A stretch of DNA of 15,199 nt from an uncultured Clostridia bacterium (GCA_937907305.1 CALERQ010000123.1:1-15199), one strand, 5' to 3'. Shown: positions 6,260 through 12,496, counted from the stretch's first letter. Notes: generated by a model from the sequence alone, not told the origin. Made by a program: numbers and translations.

Positions 6260-6640
6260 ATGCATTTTGCTGTAAGTAAAACACTCTTTGCCATTCTCAT
6301 CGTCATTGTCAATCTTGCCCTGCTGGCGGGACTTATTTACCTGCTGGTGTTGGCCATTCGTGCGCTGCGGGTCTACCTGCGCTCCAAGGACATCCGCGAA
6401 CAGAAGCAGGAATTGCGGCGCACGCTGGGGGAGATCATCAAGTACCACCGCCAACGCTGCAAGATGACACAGGAATTTGTAGCGGAAAGCCTCGGCATCA
6501 GCCGGCAGGCGGTCAGCAAATGGGAGATGGGCACTTCCGAACCCAACACCTCCAACCTGATAGCACTGGCAAAGCTGTTCCAAATTCCCGCCGAGGAGCT
6601 GCTGCGGGAAGCTGCCGAAGAAGATAAAGAAAAGGAGTAA
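6260..6640 (+). CDS. Membrane-anchored XRE-family regulator
   Basis: This 126-residue protein has an N-terminal transmembrane helix (about residues 9-34, FAILIVIVNLALLAGLIYLL). A basic, charged helical linker (35-55) follows, then a complete HTH_3 domain at 56-114. The helix pair is MTQEFVAESLGISRQAVSKWEMGTSEP, with the usual N-x-x-x-L-I-A-L-A-K-L-F-x-I tail. The arginine-rich stretch after the membrane helix predicts the DNA-binding domain in the cytoplasm. The more common arrangement in Clostridia is HTH first and membrane part last, so this order is unusual. What it senses is unknown. ATG 6260 has an excellent AAAAAGGAGG 7 bases upstream. Its stop is 6 bases before the next gene, whose ribosome binding site lies in its last codons, so translation is probably coupled. 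Confidence 0.9.
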   Translation: MHFAVSKTLFAILIVIVNLALLAGLIYLLVLAIRALRVYLRSKDIREQKQELRRTLGEIIKYHRQRCKMTQEFVAESLGISRQAVSKWEMGTSEPNTSNLIALAKLFQIPAEELLREAAEEDKEKE

Positions 6641-6646
6641 TGCAAA

Positions 6647-7135
6647 ATGAACGACATGGCACACACCGTCCTGCGGCTGCTGGACGAAAGCGGCATAGAC
6701 TACACCCTGGCGGAACACCCCGCTGTATTCAATATGGAGGAACTGTACGCGCAGGGACTGGAGCACTGCGACGCCATCGCCAAGAATCTGCTGGTGCGTG
6801 ACCAGAAAAAGCGTTTTTACTGGCTGCTGGTACTGTACGGAGAAAAGCGTGCCGACCTGAAAGCGCTGAAAACCCGGCTGGGCCATGGGGCGCTCTCCTT
6901 TGCAGGGGCGGAGGAGTTGGCCGAGCTGCTGGGCCTGACGCCGGGCTCTGTCACTCCCTTTGGTGTGCTGAATGACAAGGAGCATCGGGTCACCATCCTG
7001 CTGGATGAGGATTATCGCGGCAAACTCATCGGGGTCCATCCCAATGATAATACCGCTACCGTTTGGCTCCCAGCGGATGCCCTGGTTGAGCTATTGCAGG
7101 CGCAGGGCACCACGGTGGAGTTTATCCTATTTTGA
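6647..7135 (+). CDS. Prolyl-tRNA deacylase, ProXp-ala/PrdX type (YbaK domain)
   Basis: This 162-residue protein has the length of free-standing YbaK/ProX editing domains. It shows AIAKNLLVRD with the conserved lysine (K46), GSVTPFGVLND (100-110), and the signature GVHPNDNTATVWL (129-141). Such proteins hydrolyse mischarged tRNA, for ProXp-ala Ala-tRNA(Pro), and protect against proline codon errors in the cytoplasm. The subtype call rests on the GVHPNDNTATV and GSVTPFG blocks; a YbaK-type Cys-tRNA(Pro) deacylase is the alternative. Start ATG 6647 has GGAG (6634-6637) 9 bases upstream. It is second in a unit with the membrane-anchored XRE regulator, and a terminator follows directly. Confidence 0.88.
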   Translation: MNDMAHTVLRLLDESGIDYTLAEHPAVFNMEELYAQGLEHCDAIAKNLLVRDQKKRFYWLLVLYGEKRADLKALKTRLGHGALSFAGAEELAELLGLTPGSVTPFGVLNDKEHRVTILLDEDYRGKLIGVHPNDNTATVWLPADALVELLQAQGTTVEFILF

Positions 7136-7153
7136 TCTATAAATAAATGCGAA

Positions 7154-7191
7154 AAGGCCCCCGTACAGTACAGTACGGAGGCCTTGTTTTT
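7154..7191. terminator. Bidirectional terminator between convergent editing and phosphoribosyltransferase genes
   Basis: AAGGCC (7154-7159) pairs with GGCCTT (7180-7185), and CCGTAC (7161-7166) pairs with GTACGG (7173-7178), with one C-A mismatch and loop AGTACA. GTTTTTAT follows on the plus strand. On the minus strand TTTTCGCATTTATTT follows, so it can serve both genes. Confidence 0.9.
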
Positions 7192-7198
7192 ATGTAGA

Positions 7199-7756
7199 TC
7201 ACTTTTTATCGTGGAAGAACAGCGGAATCTTTTCGAGGTAGATGATATCGGTACGGTCAGCGGCATCACCTTCGGCCAGCACAGCCGCACGGGCAATCAC
7301 CTCACCGCCGGATTCCTTCACCAGCTTTTCAATAGCCTCAATGCTGCTGCCGGTGGAAATAACATCATCAACGATGGCAACCTTTTTGCCCTTGATGAAC
7401 TCGGCATCATGCTCATCCACCACCAGAATCTGTTCCTTACCCATATTGGTGATGGAATTAACGGTGGTGATGATGGGATTGCGCATATAGCCCTTGACCG
7501 ACTTTCGGGCAATGACATAGCGGGGCATCTTCATCACTTTAGCCATCTCATAAATAAGCGGGATGCTCTTGGCCTCAGCCGTCACCAGCACCTCAGTCTC
7601 GGGGGGCAGCTTTTCGGCCAGTGCGCGGGCACAGGGCTCCACTACATCGGTATCGCCAAAGATGACAAAACCGGCAATGGACATGTTCTCATTGATGGGG
7701 ACGACCGGCAGACTGCGTTTGACGCCTGCCACGGTGATATCATAGAATTCCTGCAT
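7199..7756 (-). CDS. Phosphoribosyltransferase (adenine/xanthine PRTase-like)
   Basis: This 185-residue protein contains the 13-residue PRPP-binding motif VAIVDDVISTGSS (126-138). Upstream it has VLVTAEAKSIPLIYEMAK (57-74) and MPRYVIARKSVKGYM (77-91), which match the type I fold of adenine and xanthine phosphoribosyltransferases. These enzymes salvage purine bases with PRPP in the cytoplasm. The base used here cannot be read with certainty; adenine is the best guess. Start ATG 7756 has AAAAGGAGG 6 bases upstream. It is transcribed alone from an extended -10 promoter with a perfect palindrome in its leader, which suggests regulation by a DNA-binding repressor. Confidence 0.85.
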   Translation of the reverse strand: MQEFYDITVAGVKRSLPVVPINENMSIAGFVIFGDTDVVEPCARALAEKLPPETEVLVTAEAKSIPLIYEMAKVMKMPRYVIARKSVKGYMRNPIITTVNSITNMGKEQILVVDEHDAEFIKGKKVAIVDDVISTGSSIEAIEKLVKESGGEVIARAAVLAEGDAADRTDIIYLEKIPLFFHDKK

Positions 7757-7782
7757 GGGAATCCTCCTTTTCCGAAGAAATT

Positions 7783-7795
7783 GGGCAAATTGCCC
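7783..7795 (-). promoter_or_regulatory. Palindrome in the phosphoribosyltransferase leader, possible operator
   Basis: GGGCAA-A-TTGCCC is a perfect 6-bp inverted repeat around one base. It lies about 6-18 bases after the predicted transcription start and before the ribosome binding site, a typical repressor position. The half-sites are too close to form an RNA hairpin easily. Confidence 0.5.
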
Positions 7796-7807
7796 TTCAA
7801 CTCGATT

Positions 7808-7816
7808 ATTATACCA
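7808..7816 (-). promoter_or_regulatory. Extended -10 promoter of the phosphoribosyltransferase gene
   Basis: On the minus strand TGGTATAAT (7816-7808) is an extended -10 with a perfect hexamer. No good -35 is visible at 16-18 bases, where the sequence is close to TATCCA. Confidence 0.65.
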
Positions 7817-7887
7817 TAATTCTGCTATCTTGGATATAGATTTTTTAACATTTAGCCATAAGTGTTGCTTATATCTGTTTTCAGCAT

Positions 7888-7915
7888 TTGCTTTTTCCGC
7901 TTTCTATGCTACAAT
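7888..7915 (+). promoter_or_regulatory. Promoter of the GNAT-lipid kinase unit
   Basis: TTGCTT (7888-7893), a 16-base spacer and TACAAT (7910-7915) with TGC directly before it. The predicted start near 7922 gives a leader of about 190 bases that includes the whole of cloverleaf E2. Apart from the two divergent promoters, the palindrome and E2, I see nothing in the gene-free stretch 7757-8115. Confidence 0.8.
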
Positions 7916-7961
7916 AGAATTAAAAGCAGGAGCCGGGTCGGCAGCCTGCGCATTTACGAGC

Positions 7962-8076
7962 TTGTGCAGGATCCGGGCAGGGGCCGCAGGCCGTTTCGGC
8001 TTTGCCGAAACACGCAGGCGGAGCCTGCGTCGGCCGCCTCCGGCGGCCGGGCCTGCGCCCCCCCCCCCCTGCACAA
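7962..8076. repeat. Cloverleaf palindromic repeat, copy E2, with a 12-C run
   Basis: The closing stem GGGGCCGCAGGCC (7980-7992) pairs with GGCCTGCG and the following C run (8050-8062). The 8 inner pairs are perfect, then comes one C-C mismatch. Arms follow each other without spacer: 7993-8011 (GTTTCGGC, loop TTT), 8012-8030 (ACGCAGGC, loop GGA), and 8031-8049 (CGGCCGCC, loop TCC). The arms equal those of E1 in the opposite order, so this copy is inverted relative to E1. TTGTGCAGG (7962-7970) pairs with CCTGCACAA (8068-8076) as an outer flank. The right side contains twelve C in a row (8058-8069). It lies in the leader of the GNAT gene, ending 15 bases before the A-rich start of its ribosome binding site. 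Confidence 0.92.
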
Positions 8077-8115
8077 ACCTACCAAGAATCTAAAAAAGGA
8101 GCATCAAATTTCCCC

Positions 8116-8568
8116 ATGGAACTCATCCCCTTTACTACCAAAGACCTCACCTCATTCCTGGAAATGAGCCACGATATGTACGACTCCCCCGCGGTGGCGC
8201 ACCCGGTCAGCCGGGATATCTTCATCTCCACCTTCCGGGCGTGCCTGGCCGGCAATCAGAATGTCGAAGGCCGCATGATCGTGGAAAACGGCTGCACGCT
8301 GGGTTACCTGCTGCTGGCGCACAGCTTCTCCAGCGAACTGGGCGCCCCCATCATCATGATAGAGGAGCTGTACCTCACCCCGGAAGCCCGCGGTCAGCAC
8401 ATCGGCCGGGCCATTCTGGAATCCCTCTCTGCCCATTATCAGGGTAGGATCGGCGCGCTGAAGCTGGAATGCACCCCCGAAAACCAGGTCGCTATGCGGC
8501 TGTATCAGTCGCTGGGCTTCCAGGCACTGCCCTACACCGCCATGGTATGGGAGCTGCCCAACACCTAA
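8116..8568 (+). CDS. GNAT family N-acetyltransferase
   Basis: This 150-residue GNAT-fold protein carries the acetyl-CoA loop in motif A, IEELYLTPEARGQHIGRAIL (82-101), and motif B-like ENQVAMRLYQSLGF (122-135). The family moves an acetyl group from acetyl-CoA to an amine; the substrate is unknown. The start chosen is ATG 8116, giving MELIPFTTKDL, because AAAAAAGGAG (8092-8101) lies upstream, though with a long spacing of 14. The longer frame from 8002 would run through the cloverleaf and is proline- and glycine-rich, unlike a GNAT N-terminus. The next gene begins 20 bases after the stop, so the two form a unit. Confidence 0.87.
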   Translation: MELIPFTTKDLTSFLEMSHDMYDSPAVAHPVSRDIFISTFRACLAGNQNVEGRMIVENGCTLGYLLLAHSFSSELGAPIIMIEELYLTPEARGQHIGRAILESLSAHYQGRIGALKLECTPENQVAMRLYQSLGFQALPYTAMVWELPNT

Positions 8569-8588
8569 CATCGAAGGAGTTTGCCGCC

Positions 8589-9503
8589 ATGAAACACATC
8601 TTCGTTATCAATCCCGCCGCTGGAAAAACCAATGCGACCGAAACTTTGCTGCCCCGCCTGCGCGCCCTTTTTGTCGGGCGGGAGGAGGAGCTGGAAACCT
8701 ATCTGACCACCGGTGTGGGGGATGCCACCCGTTTTGTGAAGGAGCGCTGTGCCGCCTCCAATGGCGAGCACCTGCGCTTTTACAGCTGCGGCGGCGATGG
8801 CACCATGAACGAAGTGCTGCAGGGGCTGGCCGGTTGCGCTAATGTGGCCATGGGTGTCATTCCCTGCGGCAGCGGCAATGACTTCGTCCGCAGCTTCCCG
8901 GACTGTGATTTTTCCGATCTGGAAGCGCAAATCACCGCCGAGGAGCGCCCCATCGATCTTATCCACTTCAATGATCAGTGGTCGGCCAATATCTGCAGCG
9001 CGGGCCTCGATTCCGATGTATGCAAAAACATGGCCCGCTATAAGCGACTGCCCCTTGTCACCGGCAGCGGCGCCTACATTCTGGCCCTCATCGCAGCATT
9101 CTTCAGCCCCATGGGCAAGCAGGCGCATTTTGTGCTGGATGACGGCCGCACCTTCGATGAAAATGTCCTCATCATGGTCATGTCCAATGGTGGCTTTTAC
9201 GGCGGCGGCTGGAACGGCGCCCCCAAATTCAATGTGGAGGACGGCCTGATGGATCTCTGCATCGTCCGCAAGATCAGCCGTCTGCGCATGCTCAAGGTCA
9301 TCGGGAAGTATCAGAAAGGTCTCCATGCTGACGACCCCGCACTGCAGGATTGCGTCACCTACACCCGCTGCCGCAGCCTCACCATCGATTTTGATAAGCC
9401 CACCAACCTGAACGCCGATGGCGAAATGAGCGAAAGCACCCATGTGGATGCCGCCATCGTGCCGCTGGCCCTGCCGCTCATCCTGCCCAAGCCGAAAAAA
9501 TAA
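8589..9503 (+). CDS. Diacylglycerol kinase-like lipid kinase (YegS/BmrU family)
   Basis: This 304-residue protein has the normal length of soluble bacterial diacylglycerol kinases. It shows the N-terminal INPAAGK, the nucleotide-binding GGDGTMNEVLQGL (68-80), GVIPCGSGNDFVRSF (89-103), and the later GGFYGGGWNGAPKFNVEDGLMDL block. The family phosphorylates diacylglycerol or related lipids with ATP at the inner membrane face, returning diacylglycerol to phospholipid synthesis. The exact lipid is inferred. Start ATG 8589 follows GAAGGAG by 9 bases; the longer frame begins inside the GNAT gene and is rejected. It is the second gene of a unit with the GNAT gene and ends at a terminator. Confidence 0.92.
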   Translation: MKHIFVINPAAGKTNATETLLPRLRALFVGREEELETYLTTGVGDATRFVKERCAASNGEHLRFYSCGGDGTMNEVLQGLAGCANVAMGVIPCGSGNDFVRSFPDCDFSDLEAQITAEERPIDLIHFNDQWSANICSAGLDSDVCKNMARYKRLPLVTGSGAYILALIAAFFSPMGKQAHFVLDDGRTFDENVLIMVMSNGGFYGGGWNGAPKFNVEDGLMDLCIVRKISRLRMLKVIGKYQKGLHADDPALQDCVTYTRCRSLTIDFDKPTNLNADGEMSESTHVDAAIVPLALPLILPKPKK

Positions 9504-9517
9504 ACCTAAAATGCACA

Positions 9518-9556
9518 AAAGACCGCCCGGACTTTTCCCGGACGGTCTTTCTCTTA
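9518..9556. terminator. Terminator between convergent lipid kinase gene and small membrane protein unit
   Basis: AAAGACCG (9518-9525) pairs with CGGTCTTT (9543-9550), and CCGG (9527-9530) pairs with CCGG (9538-9541), with one C-A mismatch. The T run is partly in the stem, followed by CTCTTATATT. On the minus strand TTTTGTGCATTTTAG follows, so it probably acts in both directions. Confidence 0.8.
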
Positions 9557-9567
9557 TATTCGTGTTA

Positions 9568-9711
9568 TTATGCAGCCGCAAATATTGCCGAGGCGATCTG
9601 ACTGCCGATGCTGGCACCGGCGCGCTCAATGGCGCCCGCCAGAACGACCGCCGCAATGATAATGGCGGCAGCGATGATGATTTTTCCAACGAGATCCTGA
9701 TGGTCTTTCAT
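9568..9711 (-). CDS. Small single-span membrane protein, 47 residues
   Basis: ATG 9711 to TAA 9568 encodes 47 residues: a short charged start (MKDHQDLVGK), a long Ile/Ala/Val-rich membrane helix (about 10-28), then an Ala/Gly/Ser-rich tail with a second weak hydrophobic part (35-47). AAAGGA lies 7 bases before the ATG. It begins 14 bases after the stop of the 103-residue membrane protein, so it is the last gene of that unit. I do not know its family. The clear ribosome binding site, the operon position and the terminator that follows make it a real gene. Confidence 0.75.
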   Translation of the reverse strand: MKDHQDLVGKIIIAAAIIIAAVVLAGAIERAGASIGSQIASAIFAAA

Positions 9712-9725
9712 ACTTTTTCCTTTCT

Positions 9726-10037
9726 TTATTCGCGGTAACGGTCACGGTTCTGTGAAAAATCCAGCGCGTGATAAATAACGCAAAGCAGCAGTACCCCCAC
9801 CGCCAGACAGCCACTCCATTTCATGTTCCAAAAGCCGACGAACGCACACGGTACCAGCGCTGCCGCCCACCACAGCATACGGCGCCCCGCCGTGCGGCAC
9901 ACCTTGGTGGCATTCAGTCCGCTGTAGTCTCCGGTCAAGTACAGCACCGTTTTTTCGGGGGACTTGGTGCGATAAAAAACCAGCCCCAGCAGGGCAAGCA
10001 GCGCCGCCATTCCCATTACAATAATGAATACCAGCAT
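9726..10037 (-). CDS. Small membrane protein, 103 residues, unknown function
   Basis: This protein has an N-terminal membrane helix (residues 1-22), a polar segment of about 30 residues (YRTKSPEKTVLYLTGDYSGLN), and two further helices (about 53-72 and 74-91). A charged tail, DFSQNRDRYRE, ends it. Its layout, with a short soluble loop ending in a conserved-looking cysteine and arginine stretch before the second helix, faintly recalls small Clostridia membrane families such as DUF3784. I would not assign it. ATG 10037 has AAGGAGG 8 bases upstream, and the stop of the upstream gene is part of that site (TAAGGAGG), so translation is probably coupled. Confidence 0.8.
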   Translation of the reverse strand: MLVFIIVMGMAALLALLGLVFYRTKSPEKTVLYLTGDYSGLNATKVCRTAGRRMLWWAAALVPCAFVGFWNMKWSGCLAVGVLLLCVIYHALDFSQNRDRYRE

Positions 10038-10050
10038 ACCCGCTTCCTCC

Positions 10051-10611
10051 TTAGAGTTCCGGTCCTTTGTTGTTGCTCTGCGGCTTTATCATGCGGAATG
10101 CCTCATACAGCTTGCGGGTCTTGTTCAGACTCACCAGCAGCATTATGGTCACCACCACCATGCCCAAAAGCAGCAACACACTAAGCACCGGCACCCAGGA
10201 AAGCGCTACCGCCACAATGTTTAGGATGGCGCAGATCTTCCAGCTGCGCATGCTCTCCGCCGCGGCAATTTCCACCGAATTGTTTTTCTCGATATCCTCA
10301 AACCCCTTAATAACCAGCCAGGTAGCATAATAGGTCACACCCGCTGCCACCAATGTAAGCAGTGAAATGACCCAGCCGCCATTAAATCCCAGCAGATTGA
10401 TCACCCAGCTGGCAATACCATAAGCGGTAAGTCCCAGCAGCCAGGGGCCAGCCTTGGTGTAGCGGGGGCTTTCCTCCAGCAGCTCACGGGTGCCCATATA
10501 CAGCAGGATAAACCCGACAAAATCCGGCAGCAGGTTAATGACATAGGTATCATTCAGGGTAAAGTTAAAATTAAGGAACACAAACAAAAAGCCCGCAAAG
10601 ATCTTGGTCAT
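10051..10611 (-). CDS. Multi-span membrane protein, unknown function
   Basis: This 186-residue protein has about five or six membrane segments: residues 4-16, 25-42, 55-73, 79-103, 126-143 and 145-160. The N-terminal pattern INLLPDFVGFILLYMGTRELLEESPRY occurs, from memory, in many unnamed clostridial membrane proteins. The C-terminal tail is basic (LNKTRKLYEAFRMIKPQ). ATG 10611 follows AAGGAGG. It is the first gene of a three-gene membrane protein unit (10611 down to 9568). Only about 30 bases separate it from the terminator of the EamA gene, so its promoter must overlap that gene's end (see 10671-10699). Confidence 0.82.
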   Translation of the reverse strand: MTKIFAGFLFVFLNFNFTLNDTYVINLLPDFVGFILLYMGTRELLEESPRYTKAGPWLLGLTAYGIASWVINLLGFNGGWVISLLTLVAAGVTYYATWLVIKGFEDIEKNNSVEIAAAESMRSWKICAILNIVAVALSWVPVLSVLLLLGMVVVTIMLLVSLNKTRKLYEAFRMIKPQSNNKGPEL

Positions 10612-10636
10612 GGTAAAGATCCTCCTTAAAAATAAT

Positions 10637-10668
10637 AAAAGGGGCAGAGCCGCTTTTGCACTCTGCCC
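10637..10668 (-). terminator. Terminator after the EamA transporter gene
   Basis: On the minus strand GGGCAGAG (10668-10661) pairs with CTCTGCCC (10649-10642). A small inner GC-AAAA-GC helix is followed by CTTTTATTATTTTT. The T-rich tail runs directly into the ribosome binding site of the next gene. Confidence 0.88.
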
Positions 10669-10670
10669 TT

Positions 10671-10699
10671 ATTATATCAGTTCTTTGCCGCTTCCGCAA
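10671..10699 (-). promoter_or_regulatory. Promoter of the three-gene membrane protein unit, overlapping the EamA stop codon
   Basis: On the minus strand TTGCGG (10694-10699), a 17-base spacer and TATAAT (10671-10676) preceded by TGA, an extended -10. The TGA is also the stop codon of the EamA gene. The predicted start near 10664 is inside the 5' arm of the terminator hairpin. Confidence 0.7.
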
Positions 10700-11597
10700 C
10701 CTTGCCCCGCGCCGGCAGCTGTGCCAGCACCACCGCCAGCAGCATCAGCGCGCAGCCCAGCAGCTCCCGGCCGGTCAGCCGGTCATGCAGGATCACCGCC
10801 CCCGCCAGCACCGAGAATACCGATTCCAGGCTGAGCAGCAGCGAAACTACCGTGGGGTTTGCGTCCTTCTGCGCCAGTATCTGCAGGGTATAGCCCACGC
10901 CGCCGCTCATCACGCCTACATACAGCAGCGGCCAAATGCACTCCGCAATGCCCGCGAGAGTGGGCGTCTCCGTCAGGGCGGCACCAATTCCGGAAACGAT
11001 TGCCGCCACCGCAAACTGCGCCGTGGAAAGCGCTACACCGTTCACTCTTTGGGTAAAGTGATCGATAACCAGAATATGTACCGCAAAGCCCAGCGAGCAC
11101 AGCATCACCATCAAGTCGCTTTTTTCAATTGTCAAAGCTTCATTCATGCACAGGAAGTAAAGCCCCACAGCGGCCAGCACCACCGAGATCCACACGGCAA
11201 TGGTGACCTTCTTGCGCAGGAACAGCCCCAAAATGGGCACCAGCACAATATACAGCGCCGTAATAAAGCCCGCCTTGCCGGCGCTGGTCCCTGCGGAGAT
11301 CCCCGACTGCTGCAGGAAGGAAGCCGTAGCCAGTGCCACACCGCAGCAAATTCCGCCCAGCACCAGGTCTTTGGGGGAGTCAGCCAACGGCTCCATCTTC
11401 TCGGGGGCCTTCTTTTTTTGTACCATGCGCACGATCCAAAGGCCCAGGGCCAGCGCCGCAAAGGCCATGCTACACCGAATAGTGCCGAAAGTGAGCGGTG
11501 GTATATGCCCGGCACTGACGCTTTGCGCCACAAACGCAGTGCCCCAGATGAGCGCCGCCAGCACAGGGAACAGGTTTTGTCTGATCTTCTTGCTCAT
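10677..11597 (-). CDS. EamA/DMT-family transporter
   Basis: This 306-residue protein has ten predicted membrane helices in two EamA repeats. The first begins with LFPVLAALIWGTAFVAQSVS and ends near FLCMNEALT. The second begins near LMVMLCSLGFAVHILVIDHF and ends with the typical ESVFSVLAGAVILHDRLTGRELLGCALMLLAVVLAQL. Members export amino acids or other small metabolites through the cytoplasmic membrane; the substrate is unknown. The start is ATG 11597, with AAAAAGGA 9 bases upstream. The ATG at 11606 directly touches that site and cannot be used well. It has its own strong promoter (11678-11706) and its own terminator, so it is separate from the amino acid ABC operon upstream. Confidence 0.92.
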   Translation of the reverse strand: MSKKIRQNLFPVLAALIWGTAFVAQSVSAGHIPPLTFGTIRCSMAFAALALGLWIVRMVQKKKAPEKMEPLADSPKDLVLGGICCGVALATASFLQQSGISAGTSAGKAGFITALYIVLVPILGLFLRKKVTIAVWISVVLAAVGLYFLCMNEALTIEKSDLMVMLCSLGFAVHILVIDHFTQRVNGVALSTAQFAVAAIVSGIGAALTETPTLAGIAECIWPLLYVGVMSGGVGYTLQILAQKDANPTVVSLLLSLESVFSVLAGAVILHDRLTGRELLGCALMLLAVVLAQLPARGKVAEAAKN

Positions 11598-11635
11598 AAG
11601 ATTCATTCCTTTTTGCTTGGGTTCTAAAATACGGC

Positions 11636-11662
11636 AGCTCCCACCGCTTTTCGGCAGGAGCT
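11636..11662 (-). promoter_or_regulatory. Leader hairpin before the EamA gene
   Basis: On the minus strand AGCTCC (11662-11657) pairs with GGAGCT (11641-11636), with inner pairing of CCG and CGG and loop AAAAG. GCCGTATTTTAG follows. It begins about 9 bases after the predicted start of transcription. It could be a weak attenuator or simply stabilise the leader. Confidence 0.45.
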
Positions 11663-11677
11663 CCGCTTGATTTCGAT

Positions 11678-11706
11678 ATTATAGCACGCAGCGGAGTCGT
11701 TTGCAA
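11678..11706 (-). promoter_or_regulatory. Promoter of the EamA gene
   Basis: On the minus strand TTGCAA (11701-11706), a 17-base spacer and TATAAT (11678-11683) with TGC directly before it, close to the ideal vegetative promoter with extended -10. I see no terminator between the ATPase stop (11747) and this promoter, so some readthrough from the ABC operon is possible. Confidence 0.88.
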
Positions 11707-11746
11707 CCTTCTTCGACAAAGGGGATTTCACCGGAGGTCCATTCTC

Positions 11747-12496
11747 TCAGTCCTCAAATCCGCTGCCTAAGAAGGCCCGCAGTTCGGCAGTTTTAGGCGC
11801 GTCAAAAATCTCCTCCGGGGTGCCCTCCTCCGCAATCAGCCCGCCATTCACATACAGGATGCGGTCGGCCGCCCCGCGGGCGAAGCTCATCTCGTGGGTC
11901 ACCACCACCATGGTGCGGTGCTCCGCCGCCAGCTGCTGCATAATGGCCAGCACCTCACCGGTCAGTTGGGGGTCCAGTGCGCTGGTTGGCTCATCAAAGA
12001 GCATCACCTTGGGGTCCCGCATCAGGGCGCGGGCGATGGCTACCCGCTGTTGCTGCCCGCCGGAAAGTCGACAGGGATATTCGTCCTTTTTCTCCGCCAG
12101 GCCCACCTTTTCCAGCAGGGCCATGCATTTTTCTCCGGCATCGGCCGCGCCGGGCTTTGTCAGCAGGTATGGCTTGATGAGATTCTCCCGCACCGTCATG
12201 TGGGGGAACAGATTAAAACTCTGGAACACCATACCCATCTCGCTGATAAGCCGGGCCCGCTCCGCCTTGGAGCAATATTTCCCGTCCTTCACCATGGCGT
12301 CCTCACCCACATAGATGCTCCCGTCAGTCACTTCCTCCAGGTCTATCATGCAGCGCAGCAGGGTGGATTTTCCCCCGCCGGAGGGCCCTATAATGGCAAC
12401 CACTTCACCCTCCTCCACCGTCAGGCTGATGCCCCGCAGGACTTCCGGCCCACCTTCAAAGGTTTTCTTCACATTTTCCAGCCGCAGTACGCTCAT
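11747..12496 (-). CDS. Polar amino acid ABC transporter, ATP-binding protein (GlnQ/HisP type)
   Basis: This 249-residue ATPase has every motif intact: Walker A GPSGGGKST (37-45), Q-loop Q92 in VFQSFNLFPH, signature LSGGQ (144-148), Walker B VMLFDEP (164-170) with catalytic E169, and H201 of the switch. The SFNLFPHMTVRENL stretch is typical of the polar amino acid uptake group. It powers the permease at 12511-13221 on the cytoplasmic side. The start is ATG 12496, 8 bases after AAAGGAGG; the longer frame starts at a GTG within that site. It is the last gene of the unit and begins 14 bases after the permease stop. Confidence 0.95.
   Translation of the reverse strand: MSVLRLENVKKTFEGGPEVLRGISLTVEEGEVVAIIGPSGGGKSTLLRCMIDLEEVTDGSIYVGEDAMVKDGKYCSKAERARLISEMGMVFQSFNLFPHMTVRENLIKPYLLTKPGAADAGEKCMALLEKVGLAEKKDEYPCRLSGGQQQRVAIARALMRDPKVMLFDEPTSALDPQLTGEVLAIMQQLAAEHRTMVVVTHEMSFARGAADRILYVNGGLIAEEGTPEEIFDAPKTAELRAFLGSGFED

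Noticed and set aside
6095..7039. 314-codon open frame on the minus strand
   Set aside because: It is antisense to the XRE and prolyl-tRNA editing genes and crosses their promoter and start signals.
8002..8115. N-terminal extension of the GNAT gene
   Set aside because: It would begin inside cloverleaf E2 and encode Pro/Gly/Arg-rich sequence, and no ribosome binding site precedes it.
8565..9689. 374-codon open frame on the minus strand
   Set aside because: It is antisense to the diacylglycerol kinase-like gene, which has all its motifs.
10656..11627. 323-codon open frame on the plus strand
   Set aside because: It is antisense to the EamA gene; the translation is rich in His, Gln and Arg, as is usual for antisense of membrane proteins.
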